This document shows positions 43,068 to 51,006 of a stretch of 64,000 bases of DNA, piece by piece. The notes under the pieces were generated by a model that was not told the DNA's origin, did no database searches, and was given only the letters and a program-made list of their open reading frames with translations. Positions within the stretch are counted from its first letter, which is position 1. Each line of letters begins with the position of its first letter. Position numbers and translations under genes: made by a program. Origin of the DNA: Paenibacillus sp. Root444D2 (GTDB lineage Bacteria > Bacillota > Bacilli > Paenibacillales > NBRC-103111). The DNA lies in contig NZ_LMEO01000045.1 of NCBI RefSeq assembly GCF_001426375.1, forward strand, positions 488,928 through 552,927, read 5' to 3'.

Positions 43068-44210
43068 TTATTTCATCTTGATCCCAATGCTAATTAATCT
43101 GCATATTCTAGCTGTGGCTGTTTGAATAAGCTCTTCAGCCGATTCTATACATTGCTCTAATTCCATGGGCCGGGGCACAATACTCATCAGTCCGTCGATT
43201 CCATGTTGAAGTACATCATCAGCACCTGTACCTAACCCACCGGATAAGCAGATCGTCGGGATGCCCGCCTGTTTGGCGATCTTAGCCACACCAACAGGGG
43301 CTTTACCGTGCGCGGTTTGAAAGTCGGTGGAGCCTTCACCGGTTATGACAAGGTCCGCCTTCTTAAGCTTTTCAGCGAAATCTGCAGCTTCCAACACAAG
43401 TTGAATGCCTGGGATCAGCTTCGCATTCGTAAAAAGCAACAGTCCTGCCCCTACACCGCCGGCTGCACCGGCACCCGGAATAAGTGCAACGTCCCTGCGT
43501 GTTGACAATTGGGCAACAACCGAATAATTCTTAAGCGCATGATCTAATTGAGCCACCATATCGGATGTGGCACCTTTTTGCGGACCATAAACCGCGGATG
43601 CACCTAACGGCCCGCACAGCGGATTATCGACGTCGCATGCGACCTTAATATCCGTTTCGGCAATACGCTTATCCAAATCGGATAAATCGATTCGTACGAG
43701 TTTGGCAAGAGCCACTCCACCTTGGGGTAGCTCGTTGTTGTCCGAATCCAGGAATTTGACTCCTAAGGCCTGTGCCATTCCCGCTCCGCCGTCATTAGTT
43801 GCGCTGCCTCCGATACCTATAATTAGCTTTCGTAGTCCGTATTCAAGAGCGGCTTTGATTAATTGTCCAGTCCCATAAGTCGTCGTCAACAGCGGGTTCC
43901 TTTGTTCCCTCGGTACCAATGGTAATCCGGAAGCAGCGGCAAGCTCGATCACCCCGGTTTCTCCATCGCCGAGAATCCCCCAATAGGAGTCGATTTCTTC
44001 ACCCAAAGGTCCTACAATTTTTTGTTGGATCATTTGACCGCCGGTAGACATGACAAGTGCTTCTACCGTACCTTCACCACCATCAGCAATAGGTACCTTG
44101 CTAACTACAGCATCAGGGAATACGTCCCGAATCCCTCGTTCCATAGCATCAGCAACAGCAAGGGCAGATAAGCTCCCTTTATATGAATCGGGTGCTAATA
44201 TAATACGCAT
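43068..44210 (-). CDS. garK: Glycerate kinase (GarK/GlxK family)
   Basis: About 380 residues from ATG 44210 (GAGGAGAG before it). Family segments are MRIILAPDSYKGSLSALAVA, PIADGGEGTVEAL, IGIGGSATNDGGAGMAQALG, DVDNPLCGPLGA and GEGSTDFQTAHGKAPVGVA. It phosphorylates D-glycerate to 2-phosphoglycerate and completes the hexarate pathway. It stands behind garR but is separated from it by a terminator (44266-44301), so some of its expression may be independent. The FadR/GntR regulator follows. Confidence 0.93.
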   Translation of the reverse strand: MRIILAPDSYKGSLSALAVADAMERGIRDVFPDAVVSKVPIADGGEGTVEALVMSTGGQMIQQKIVGPLGEEIDSYWGILGDGETGVIELAAASGLPLVPREQRNPLLTTTYGTGQLIKAALEYGLRKLIIGIGGSATNDGGAGMAQALGVKFLDSDNNELPQGGVALAKLVRIDLSDLDKRIAETDIKVACDVDNPLCGPLGASAVYGPQKGATSDMVAQLDHALKNYSVVAQLSTRRDVALIPGAGAAGGVGAGLLLFTNAKLIPGIQLVLEAADFAEKLKKADLVITGEGSTDFQTAHGKAPVGVAKIAKQAGIPTICLSGGLGTGADDVLQHGIDGLMSIVPRPMELEQCIESAEELIQTATARICRLISIGIKMK

Positions 44211-44265
44211 TTGTGCTTCTCTCCTCTCTTTCTTGCACACAAAAATCTGATAATTCTATACTTAA

Positions 44266-44301
44266 CAAAGAAACCCCCTTATAGGTGATAAGAGGTTTTC
44301 A
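44266..44301 (-). terminator. Terminator or attenuator between garR and garK
   Basis: On the minus strand AAACCTCTTAT pairs with ATAAGGGGGTTT and is followed by CTTTG. It is a moderate terminator, so it could cut garK expression rather than separate it fully. Confidence 0.6.
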
Positions 44302-44325
44302 TCTGATTCTCGGACTCTTTGATTC

Positions 44326-45213
44326 TTACCTATTAACTTCAACCTTGGCCATTTTCTCATAGTAGCGAATCAAGCTGCCGTGGTCGCAATCCCCCATTCC
44401 ATCCACCTTCAAAGCCTGCATCATCTCCATGACCGCAGCCGTGAGCGGTAGTGGCACGCCTACCTCATGGGAGGTTTCCAAGACGTTGCTCAAGTCCTTT
44501 ATGTGCAGGTTGATACGGAATCCCGGATCAAAATTGCGATCCATCACCAGCGGCGCTTTTGCATCTAAGACAGTGCTGCCGGCCAAACCGCCGCGAATCG
44601 CCTGATAAACGAGCTCTGGCTGAACGCCAGCCTTACTCGCGAGCACGAACGCTTCGGACATCGCGGCAATGTTAATGGCAACCACGATCTGATTGGCCAG
44701 CTTGGTCACATTCCCTGCTCCGATATCTCCTGTACGTATGACAGAGGCAGCCATGGCTTTTAACACATCATAGCACTGATCGAATACTTCTTTCTTTCCG
44801 CCAACCATTACCGAAAGAGTCCCCGCGATCGCCTTAGGCTCTCCCCCGCTCACTGGTGCGTCAAGCATTTCTATCCCTTTTTCCGCCAGCTTCCGGGCGA
44901 TTTCCTGGCTGGTCAGAGGCGCGATCGAACTCATATCGATAACGACGGCTCCTGACTTAGCCCCTTCGATGACGCCATTCGGGCCCAAAACTACTTCATT
45001 CACCTGCGGTGAATTCGGCAGCATGGTTATAATGACATCCACCAGCTCAGCCAAGGCCTTAGGTGTAGAGGCCGTCTTGGCTCCCGCCGCTGCAAGCTCC
45101 GAAGCACTCTTACTTGTACCGAGAACAACTAGCTCATAACCCGCTTTCAACAAGTTCCTACTCATGGGCTTACCCATAATACCCAACCCGATGAATCCTA
45201 CTTTCATTTTCAT
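44326..45213 (-). CDS. garR: Tartronate-semialdehyde reductase (2-hydroxy-3-oxopropionate reductase)
   Basis: 295 residues of the beta-hydroxyacid dehydrogenase family. NAD(P) motif VGFIGLGIMGKPM at the N-terminus, substrate-binding DAPVSGGEPKA (about 121-131), catalytic Lys in NVTKLANQIVVA (about 172-176) and the C-terminal KDL segment HIKDLSNVLE. It reduces tartronate semialdehyde to D-glycerate. Its ATG overlaps the stop of the DapA-family gene by ATGA, so they are translationally coupled. With gudD before and garK behind, the operon makes sense as a single hexarate route. Confidence 0.93.
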   Translation of the reverse strand: MKMKVGFIGLGIMGKPMSRNLLKAGYELVVLGTSKSASELAAAGAKTASTPKALAELVDVIITMLPNSPQVNEVVLGPNGVIEGAKSGAVVIDMSSIAPLTSQEIARKLAEKGIEMLDAPVSGGEPKAIAGTLSVMVGGKKEVFDQCYDVLKAMAASVIRTGDIGAGNVTKLANQIVVAINIAAMSEAFVLASKAGVQPELVYQAIRGGLAGSTVLDAKAPLVMDRNFDPGFRINLHIKDLSNVLETSHEVGVPLPLTAAVMEMMQALKVDGMGDCDHGSLIRYYEKMAKVEVNR

Positions 45214-46103
45214 TTAAGAGCTCCCATCTGCTTCAATATGTCAGCAAGCTTATTTCTATTGATTTCGGAGCAGCTCGTGTTCGGCAAGATCGAGCCTCCC
45301 ACTTCAAGACCGATGAGGTTCATAGCCTCCTTGGTCACCACCGGAAAACTAGCGAGATTAGAAGCCATGCGAAGAGGAGCCAGCTTAAACTGGGCTTCCA
45401 AAGCTCCCGTTACATCCCCGGCTATAAACTTCTCGTAAATTTCAACGACCAATGCCGGCACAATATTCGCCGTTGAAGCGACACAACCTACAGCACCGTA
45501 AACCAATGAGCCTAAGATCATGACATCCCTTCCCGCCATGACCTTAAATCCCTTTTCCCGTGTTCTGCGGATATACTCGGAAGTCAAGGTTAGATCGCCG
45601 CTGCTATCTTTCACTCCGACGATATTGGGAATATCGGCAAGTCGTTCAATCAAGTTAACGGAAATATTATTCCCCACGCGATCCGGATTGTTATAAAGCA
45701 ATACTGGCAAAGCAGTGGCTTCAGCTACTTTACGGAAATGCTGATACAACTCTTCTTCTGAAGGCGCAAGAAACATGGGAGGTAATATTGTAATCGCCTG
45801 AGCATTTAACGATTCACCTAATCTGGCTAACTGAATGCATTCCTTAGTCGTGATGGCTCCAATCCCCATATAAACCGGCACCCGGCCCGCAACCTGCTCA
45901 ATCGTAATGCGAACTGCCCGCTCCTGCTGCTCATGATCCAATCCGTAAAATTCACCATTACTGCCTAAAGAAAGGATACCGTGCACCCCTCCTGCGATAA
46001 CGTGCTCGACTACCCTTCGTAGTCCCTGCTCTTCCACGCATTCATCAGCATCAACGGGTGTAACGATAGGCGGTATGACTCCGCGAATAAGATTAATGTC
46101 CAT
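45210..46103 (-). CDS. DapA-family lyase, predicted 5-keto-4-deoxyglucarate aldolase or dehydratase
   Basis: 297 residues, TIM-barrel of the dihydrodipicolinate synthase/N-acetylneuraminate lyase superfamily. The Schiff-base Lys is K165 in VGVKDSSGD and the helping Tyr is Y137 in LLYNNPDRVG. It cannot be an ordinary DapA by context: it lies between gudD and garR and is coupled to garR. One known member, KdgD (YcbC), decarboxylates 5-keto-4-deoxyglucarate to 2-oxoglutarate semialdehyde, but the YcbD-type dehydrogenase it would need is absent. The presence of garR and garK fits better with retro-aldol cleavage to pyruvate and tartronate semialdehyde, the reaction done by GarL elsewhere. The family is seen; the activity is inference. 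Confidence 0.85.
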   Translation of the reverse strand: MDINLIRGVIPPIVTPVDADECVEEQGLRRVVEHVIAGGVHGILSLGSNGEFYGLDHEQQERAVRITIEQVAGRVPVYMGIGAITTKECIQLARLGESLNAQAITILPPMFLAPSEEELYQHFRKVAEATALPVLLYNNPDRVGNNISVNLIERLADIPNIVGVKDSSGDLTLTSEYIRRTREKGFKVMAGRDVMILGSLVYGAVGCVASTANIVPALVVEIYEKFIAGDVTGALEAQFKLAPLRMASNLASFPVVTKEAMNLIGLEVGGSILPNTSCSEINRNKLADILKQMGALK

Positions 46104-46138
46104 TGTGAACTCTCCTTTATTTCATTTGATTTTCTCGT

Positions 46139-47503
46139 TTACCGTACAAGACAAGGTTGTTTATGATCGAATTTCCAGCCAGGAATCAAATACTGCATAG
46201 CCATCGCATCATCACGTGCTCCAAGCCCTTTCTCATTATAAAGCTGGTGCGCTTTCTCAATTTCAACCCTATCAATCTCAATGCCCAAACCTGGCTTGTT
46301 CGGAACTTCCACCATGCCTCCGACAATTGGGAACGGCTCTTTGGTCAGACGCTGTCCATCCTGCCAAATCCAATGGGTATCGATAGCTGTGATTTTTCCC
46401 GGTGCTGCAGCAGCGACATGGGTAAACATGGCCAGCGAAATATCAAAATGATTGTTAGAATGCGATCCCCACGTCAGACCCCATTCATGACACATTTGAG
46501 CCACTCGGACAGAGCCTTGCATCGTCCAGAAGTGCGGATCCGCAAGTGGAATATCCACCGCGTTCATTTGAATCGTGTGTCCCATCTGGCGCCAATCCGT
46601 GGCGATCATGTTCGTAGCTGTCGGCAGCCCGGTAGCACGGCGAAACTCTGCCATGACCTCACGTCCAGAATAACCATTTTCAGCTCCGCAAGGATCCTCG
46701 GCATACGCCAATACATGGTATTGATCTCGGCAAAGGCGAATGGCTTCAGACAAAGACCATGCGCCGTTAGGATCCAGCGTTATTCTTGCTTGCGGAAAAC
46801 GTTCAGCTAGCGCGGTGACGGCCTCGATCTCCTCTTCTCCGCGAAGCACGCCGCCCTTCAGCTTGAAGTCATTGAAGCCATATCGCTTGTAGGCCGCTTC
46901 AGCTAGTTTCACGACAGCTTCCGGTGTAAGCGCTTCCTCGTTACGCAATCTTGTCCAGTCATCCTCACTATCCTGTCCGCTCAAGTAAGGAAGCTTCGTT
47001 CGATTACGGTCGCCGATATAGAACAAGTAACCTAACATCTCTACACGGTCACGCTGCTGGCCTTCGCCAAGGAGCGCAGCAACAGGAACACCGAGGAATT
47101 TCCCCAAAAGATCTAACAGAGCTGCTTCCAAAGCAGTAACTGCGTGAATTGTGATGCGTAGATCGAAGGTCTGCAAACCGCGTCCTCCAGCATCTCGATC
47201 CCCAAACAACTTGCGAGCAGTGTTCAGAATATTATTGTATTGACCTAAGGATTGACCAATGATGAGCGCCCGTGCATCCTCTAGTGTTTGACGAATCTTT
47301 TCACCGCCCGGGACCTCACCAACACCCGTATGGCCTGCGTTATCTTTAAGAATAATGATATTGCGTGTAAAGAAAGGAGCATGTGCACCGCTGAGATTAA
47401 GCAGCATGCTGTCGTATCCAGCCACAGGAATGACCTGCATTTCAGTAATGATCGGCGTGCCTGAAAAACGGTTATTCAGTTGCTCATGTTTCATATCCTG
47501 CAT
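46139..47503 (-). CDS. gudD: Glucarate dehydratase
   Basis: 454 residues of the enolase superfamily. It removes water from D-glucarate (or L-idarate) giving 5-keto-4-deoxyglucarate. The full active site can be placed nine residues above the E. coli numbering: K214 and K216 (FKLKGG), D244 (LDPNGAW), E269 (YAEDPCG), N298 (ATNMIA), D322 (PLADPH) and H348 (WGSHSNNH). First gene of the operon gudD-dapA-like-garR. A FadR-type operator lies 66 bases before the start. A second start (ATG three codons in) has AGGAT before it. Confidence 0.96.
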   Translation of the reverse strand: MQDMKHEQLNNRFSGTPIITEMQVIPVAGYDSMLLNLSGAHAPFFTRNIIILKDNAGHTGVGEVPGGEKIRQTLEDARALIIGQSLGQYNNILNTARKLFGDRDAGGRGLQTFDLRITIHAVTALEAALLDLLGKFLGVPVAALLGEGQQRDRVEMLGYLFYIGDRNRTKLPYLSGQDSEDDWTRLRNEEALTPEAVVKLAEAAYKRYGFNDFKLKGGVLRGEEEIEAVTALAERFPQARITLDPNGAWSLSEAIRLCRDQYHVLAYAEDPCGAENGYSGREVMAEFRRATGLPTATNMIATDWRQMGHTIQMNAVDIPLADPHFWTMQGSVRVAQMCHEWGLTWGSHSNNHFDISLAMFTHVAAAAPGKITAIDTHWIWQDGQRLTKEPFPIVGGMVEVPNKPGLGIEIDRVEIEKAHQLYNEKGLGARDDAMAMQYLIPGWKFDHKQPCLVR

Positions 47504-47568
47504 CAGATTGTTCTCTTCCCTTCATTAAAAAATAATATAAAATAAGGAAATAGTTATTATAAGTCATA

Positions 47569-47579
47569 TTGTAAGACAA
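47569..47579. promoter_or_regulatory. Predicted FadR/GntR operator (gudD operon)
   Basis: TTGTAAGACAA is a perfect inverted repeat (TTGT-AAG-ACAA) that fits TNGTNNNACNA. The flanking TCATA and AATTAAAT are shared with the site at 43019, so both are likely bound by the regulator encoded at 42276-42977. Confidence 0.75.
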
Positions 47580-47604
47580 ATTAAATTATACGTCAATTTA
47601 TTCT

Positions 47605-47848
47605 TTATGATCTGCGATAGCTGAACTCTTCGATGTCGACTGGTTTTAATATATAATGCTCCACGCCAAGCTCGATGGCCTTCTTCGCATATTCAAATTC
47701 GCCGTATGCGCTGGAAATGACGATTTTCAACGATTCGTTATGCTTTCTAAGCGACTTCACCAAGCTTATTCCATCCATGATCGGCATTCTAATATCCGTA
47801 ATCAGTACATCCACTTCATGCGTCGTCCACGATCAACACGTTAAACAT
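47605..47848 (-). pseudogene. Relic of a YesN-type response regulator receiver domain
   Basis: A start MFNVLIVDDA with GGGAGG before it is intact, then the sequence jumps, with a stop and a frame change, to EVDVLITDIRMPIMDGISLV and VISSAYGEFEYAKKAIELG, VEHYILKPVD. About 35 residues between the two acidic sites, and everything after the receiver (including the AraC HTH), are gone. Together with the importer next door it suggests a lost YesM/YesN sensing pair. Confidence 0.75.
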
Positions 47849-47867
47849 CGGATTCCTCCCACTCCAA

Positions 47868-47950
47868 TTAAAAAGTGGCTGCCTCAATGGCAGCCGTCCT
47901 AAGTCCAGAGAGCAAAAGCATCCGCCAATCCGGGCCGGATGCTTTTGTTT
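47868..47950 (-). terminator. Two tandem terminators
   Basis: First on the minus strand, AAAAGCATCCG/CGGATGCTTTT (47914-47946) with a T-run, 25 bases behind the stop of the lyase-like gene. Second, GGCTGCC-ATTGA-GGCAGCC (47877-47895) followed by TTTTTAA. The double stop isolates the secreted lyase gene from the RR relic. Confidence 0.8.
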
Positions 47951-47974
47951 ATGTGTTGTACGATGCTGTATTAT

Positions 47975-50626
47975 TTACTTCGCGGACCATTCTGTGATCA
48001 AAGCATTGGCGTCTGTTCCGAGGACGAACATCACGGCTGCGGAGACATTATTCGCCTGCGGCTCGTTATTCAGATGCTTCAGGAAGTCCTGCATATGTTT
48101 GGCCGCATTGTCCTTGTCGCCTTTGTCCAATTGATGCAAAGCCTGGTTCAAACTGTTGCGTAATTGTTCAACCAATGGACTCTTCAATTCACCGGCTTCG
48201 ATATATCGATCCATCAGTTTGTATACTCCTTCGGGGGTGGCGGTAATTGTTAAGCCGACAGACTCATCCATCGTATTGCCTGCCTGGTCGGTGATGACGA
48301 CCCTCAGGGTATGAAGGCCAAGCTTACCAGCCAAATCAACGGAAGCGCCATTCGTTAGCCGCTCTCCGTTCAAGGTGAGTTCCTTGGTCGCTAAACCGGA
48401 TAGTGCATCGTTCGCGTTCAGAAGAAGTGTAATCGGGCGATCATCTGAGAAAACTGCACCTTCCGCAAGTGGTATCCCGTCTGCCGTCAGCACAAAAACC
48501 GGCTTCGATTTGTCAATCTGGACGATGAGCTCCTTCGTTTGCTCGATGTTGCCTACAACGTCGATAGAACGGTACTCCAGTCGGCTTACGCCGTCATTCG
48601 TAAAGGTGATCGGTCCGGCATAGGTTTGCCAATTTGCTTGATCCCCCAGCCTGTACTCCGTTTTCGCTACACCTGAGAGATCGTCATAAACCGACAGTGT
48701 GACGGACGCCTCCTTGTTCAGCCAGCCGTTCTGCGGCATCGGATCAATCTGAGCCTTCGTAATCGGTGGAGTCAGATCCCGCAGGGTAACATCGATATAC
48801 GGCTTAATGTTTTTGGTGTTCATCAAGCTATTAACGTTAAATCCACCATAAATCCTGTAAGTGCCCATGTTATCAGGGTTATAACCGGCGGAGCTCCATG
48901 TAACGTTCACCTTTTCAGTCAACCCCGTACTCAAGGTTACATCAAGCTGTGAAGGCAAGTTTAAACTTCCAAACGCTGTACCTTTGGAAACCGTAATTTC
49001 TTTCGACCTTGCCCACGCTACAATATCCTTAGGTTGATCTTTGGGATTCCATCCATCATGGAAAATATAGCTGTCTTTATCCCTCTTAATTAAGTATGTA
49101 TCGGAAAGATACATGGTTGCGGATTGGAATTCATCTGCATAGGCCGCATCTCCTGCACCATTATACATGCCCCGGTAAAGACCCCATTTGGAACGGTTTT
49201 GCTGGCCCGATTCAACAGGCAGGTCTCCTCTTTCGTTTCGGCCGGTAATCGGGTTTTCCACTTCAGGGCGTCTGTAGGTTTCGGCTGTCATACCGCCTTC
49301 GAAAAGCACCTTACCTGTTTCCAAATCGATAAGCTTACCGTATATATAACCGTTATCGGCTGTTAAAATCGTAACATCAAAATCAAGCCAGCGGTCAACG
49401 ACCTGTTCAAATGGAATCGTGAATAACGGCTTTATTCTGTCCGCAAAGCCGCCATCAGGATTGTTCCTGAACTCTAGTTGCCCTTTGCCTTCGCTTGAAA
49501 CCAGAGAAAGGGTGGCTACCGGCTGTCCTGCTGCGTTTCCAGCTATTTCTTTCAGTTGGAAGATGTGCCAAAACCTGTGGGGAGCAATAAAATCTCCGGC
49601 ATGGTGATCGCCGACATCTTTCTGAAACCTTAAAGTTTCCGATGGGAGCATAAGCCTCCAGTGGTGGGTCACAATGTCGCCGCCCTTACTGTTTGCATCG
49701 CTACTTGCAGCGTTGGTGTTGCTTTTAATCTCCAGCCTCTGACGATCGCTTCCCACTTCGCCACGATCGCCGTCGTCCCGGCTTACGCCGTCCGGGGTAA
49801 CAAAAGGCATAAATTCGTGATAACGCAGAATGTCGGTGCCTAGTTTGTCGGTTCCTGGCATATTTGCGATCCCGTATTTTGCAAGTGCATTCGTATCATT
49901 TCTGCCTATGGTCTGCAAATACATGTTTTCCCCCAGCCATGCTTCATTAACTGTCGAAGCCACCGGGTAGTCCCCAGAACGGTCATAGACTGATTGCGAC
50001 CATGTTTTCCCACTGTAAGACGAGGGGGTGTTCGGGCCTTCAATAGAACCCGTAGTACTGCCATTGCCGATTTTAGATGCGCCCATAACATCCCATACAT
50101 ATTCTCCCCCTCGAATATTGAGAGGCAAATACTTGTCATTGGCTCCCATCCCTGTTATAGGAGGCAAAGTCATATCTACAGTAACAGTTATGGTATAGGT
50201 TCGGCTGTTCATACTGTTATTCTTGTCGGTTACCACCAGATAATATAAAGTAGTTCCGCTGGTTGAAAATTGGTCCATCTTGGCATCTCCTTTGTTAATG
50301 CCGCTGGCAGCAAAAGAGATGGTGGTTAATTTGTTACTTCTGAATAGCGTCGTGGTAACACCCGGGTTTATCATTACATTCAACATTTGGTATAAGGTGC
50401 CGTAGGGCAATGATATATGAATGGTTGCTTGATTCAGATCAACGACTGCGTTTACCGGCTTGTTCACTTCTATTTCCAATAAACCTAAGCTATCTCCTGT
50501 CGCTGCATGAACCGATGATGTCGGAAAACCGGATAGGCTGATCAGTGAAAGTATTAGGGCAAACGAAAGAACTAAGCTTAATCCCCTTTTAAAAGCTTGC
50601 TGCTTAATCACTTCGAAGAAGAACAT
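47975..50626 (-). CDS. Large secreted lyase-like protein with Ig-like and FIMAH domains
   Basis: 883 residues, start ATG 50626 behind GGAGG. Signal peptide 1-41 (cut near VHA). An N-terminal beta-sandwich with a cadherin-like look (45-150) is followed by a ~370-residue catalytic-looking jelly-roll (160-530) with YHEFMPFVTPDG, SDRQRLEIKSN, HHWRLMLPSE and RFWHIFQLKEI, the order seen in some polysaccharide-lyase jelly-rolls (heparinase-I-like), though I cannot name the CAZy family. Then come a bacterial Ig-like Big_4 domain (about 545-640), OmpL47-like repeats (640-780) and the FIMAH domain (795-883). Probably exported to the surface to cleave a glycan. A cre site suggests glucose repression. 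Confidence 0.7.
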   Translation of the reverse strand: MFFFEVIKQQAFKRGLSLVLSFALILSLISLSGFPTSSVHAATGDSLGLLEIEVNKPVNAVVDLNQATIHISLPYGTLYQMLNVMINPGVTTTLFRSNKLTTISFAASGINKGDAKMDQFSTSGTTLYYLVVTDKNNSMNSRTYTITVTVDMTLPPITGMGANDKYLPLNIRGGEYVWDVMGASKIGNGSTTGSIEGPNTPSSYSGKTWSQSVYDRSGDYPVASTVNEAWLGENMYLQTIGRNDTNALAKYGIANMPGTDKLGTDILRYHEFMPFVTPDGVSRDDGDRGEVGSDRQRLEIKSNTNAASSDANSKGGDIVTHHWRLMLPSETLRFQKDVGDHHAGDFIAPHRFWHIFQLKEIAGNAAGQPVATLSLVSSEGKGQLEFRNNPDGGFADRIKPLFTIPFEQVVDRWLDFDVTILTADNGYIYGKLIDLETGKVLFEGGMTAETYRRPEVENPITGRNERGDLPVESGQQNRSKWGLYRGMYNGAGDAAYADEFQSATMYLSDTYLIKRDKDSYIFHDGWNPKDQPKDIVAWARSKEITVSKGTAFGSLNLPSQLDVTLSTGLTEKVNVTWSSAGYNPDNMGTYRIYGGFNVNSLMNTKNIKPYIDVTLRDLTPPITKAQIDPMPQNGWLNKEASVTLSVYDDLSGVAKTEYRLGDQANWQTYAGPITFTNDGVSRLEYRSIDVVGNIEQTKELIVQIDKSKPVFVLTADGIPLAEGAVFSDDRPITLLLNANDALSGLATKELTLNGERLTNGASVDLAGKLGLHTLRVVITDQAGNTMDESVGLTITATPEGVYKLMDRYIEAGELKSPLVEQLRNSLNQALHQLDKGDKDNAAKHMQDFLKHLNNEPQANNVSAAVMFVLGTDANALITEWSAK

Positions 50627-50722
50627 CTAAAAGCCTCCTTTATTTTCGTAAAAAACAGCCTTTACATAGCAGGCTCAACTTCTTTCCAAATCCAACCCCT
50701 TCCTCCGTATGATCGTTTATTC

Positions 50723-50737
50723 GGAAAACGCTTTCAA
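50723..50737 (-). promoter_or_regulatory. Catabolite-responsive element (cre)
   Basis: On the minus strand TTGAAAGCGTTTTCC matches the CcpA consensus WTGNAANCGNWNNCW at all but the last base and has the strong GAAAGCGTTTTC palindromic core. It lies about 97-111 bases upstream of the FIMAH lyase-like start, the usual place for catabolite control. Confidence 0.7.
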
Positions 50738-50822
50738 CAATCATTATAAATGAATTGATGAAATTTCTAGTATAGGTTTATTTATGATCCCCATGTCATT
50801 TTTTACGGTTTTAGCCCTACTG

Positions 50823-50870
50823 AAAAAAGAAAAGAAAACAAACCGGAACCCGTATTTCGGATTTCCGGTC
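50823..50870 (-). terminator. Terminator behind the second ABC ATPase relic
   Basis: CCGGAA (50843-50848) and TTCCGG (50863-50868) pair, and T-rich sequence follows on the minus strand. Almost the same as 816-862. Confidence 0.7.
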
Positions 50871-50879
50871 CTATAACTA

Positions 50880-50998
50880 CTAAACTTCTTTATATATCCG
50901 CCCATCCCGAAAATGAATAATCTGATTCGCCTGTCCCGCAATGACCAAAACTAGTGTCCATAGAACCTTCTGTTTGGATCGCAAAATGGGTTTAGGCA
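50880..50998 (-). pseudogene. Relic: ABC transporter ATPase tail, second copy
   Basis: Minus-strand translation ends IAGQANQIIHFRDGRIYKEV and a stop; the same motif as at 872-952 (ANQIVRFRDGRLNEVF). Upstream of it the THD switch motif is lost and sequence quality falls off into the end of the SLH protein gene. This tail and its terminator are the same size and order as the copy 50 kb away. Confidence 0.7.
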
Positions 50999-51006
50999 CC
51001 CTAGCC

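Larger units (their letters stand above)
50627..51006. other. Intergenic region between the two large surface-protein genes
   Basis: 380 bases that hold the cre site, a terminator and the ABC ATPase tail relic. It also contains the promoter of the gene at 50626. A 72-codon minus-strand frame (50880-51098) is only the relic joined to overlapping DNA. Confidence 0.6.

Noticed and set aside
45210..46103. Ordinary DapA (lysine pathway)
   Set aside because: Position between gudD and garR with translational coupling argues for sugar-acid metabolism.
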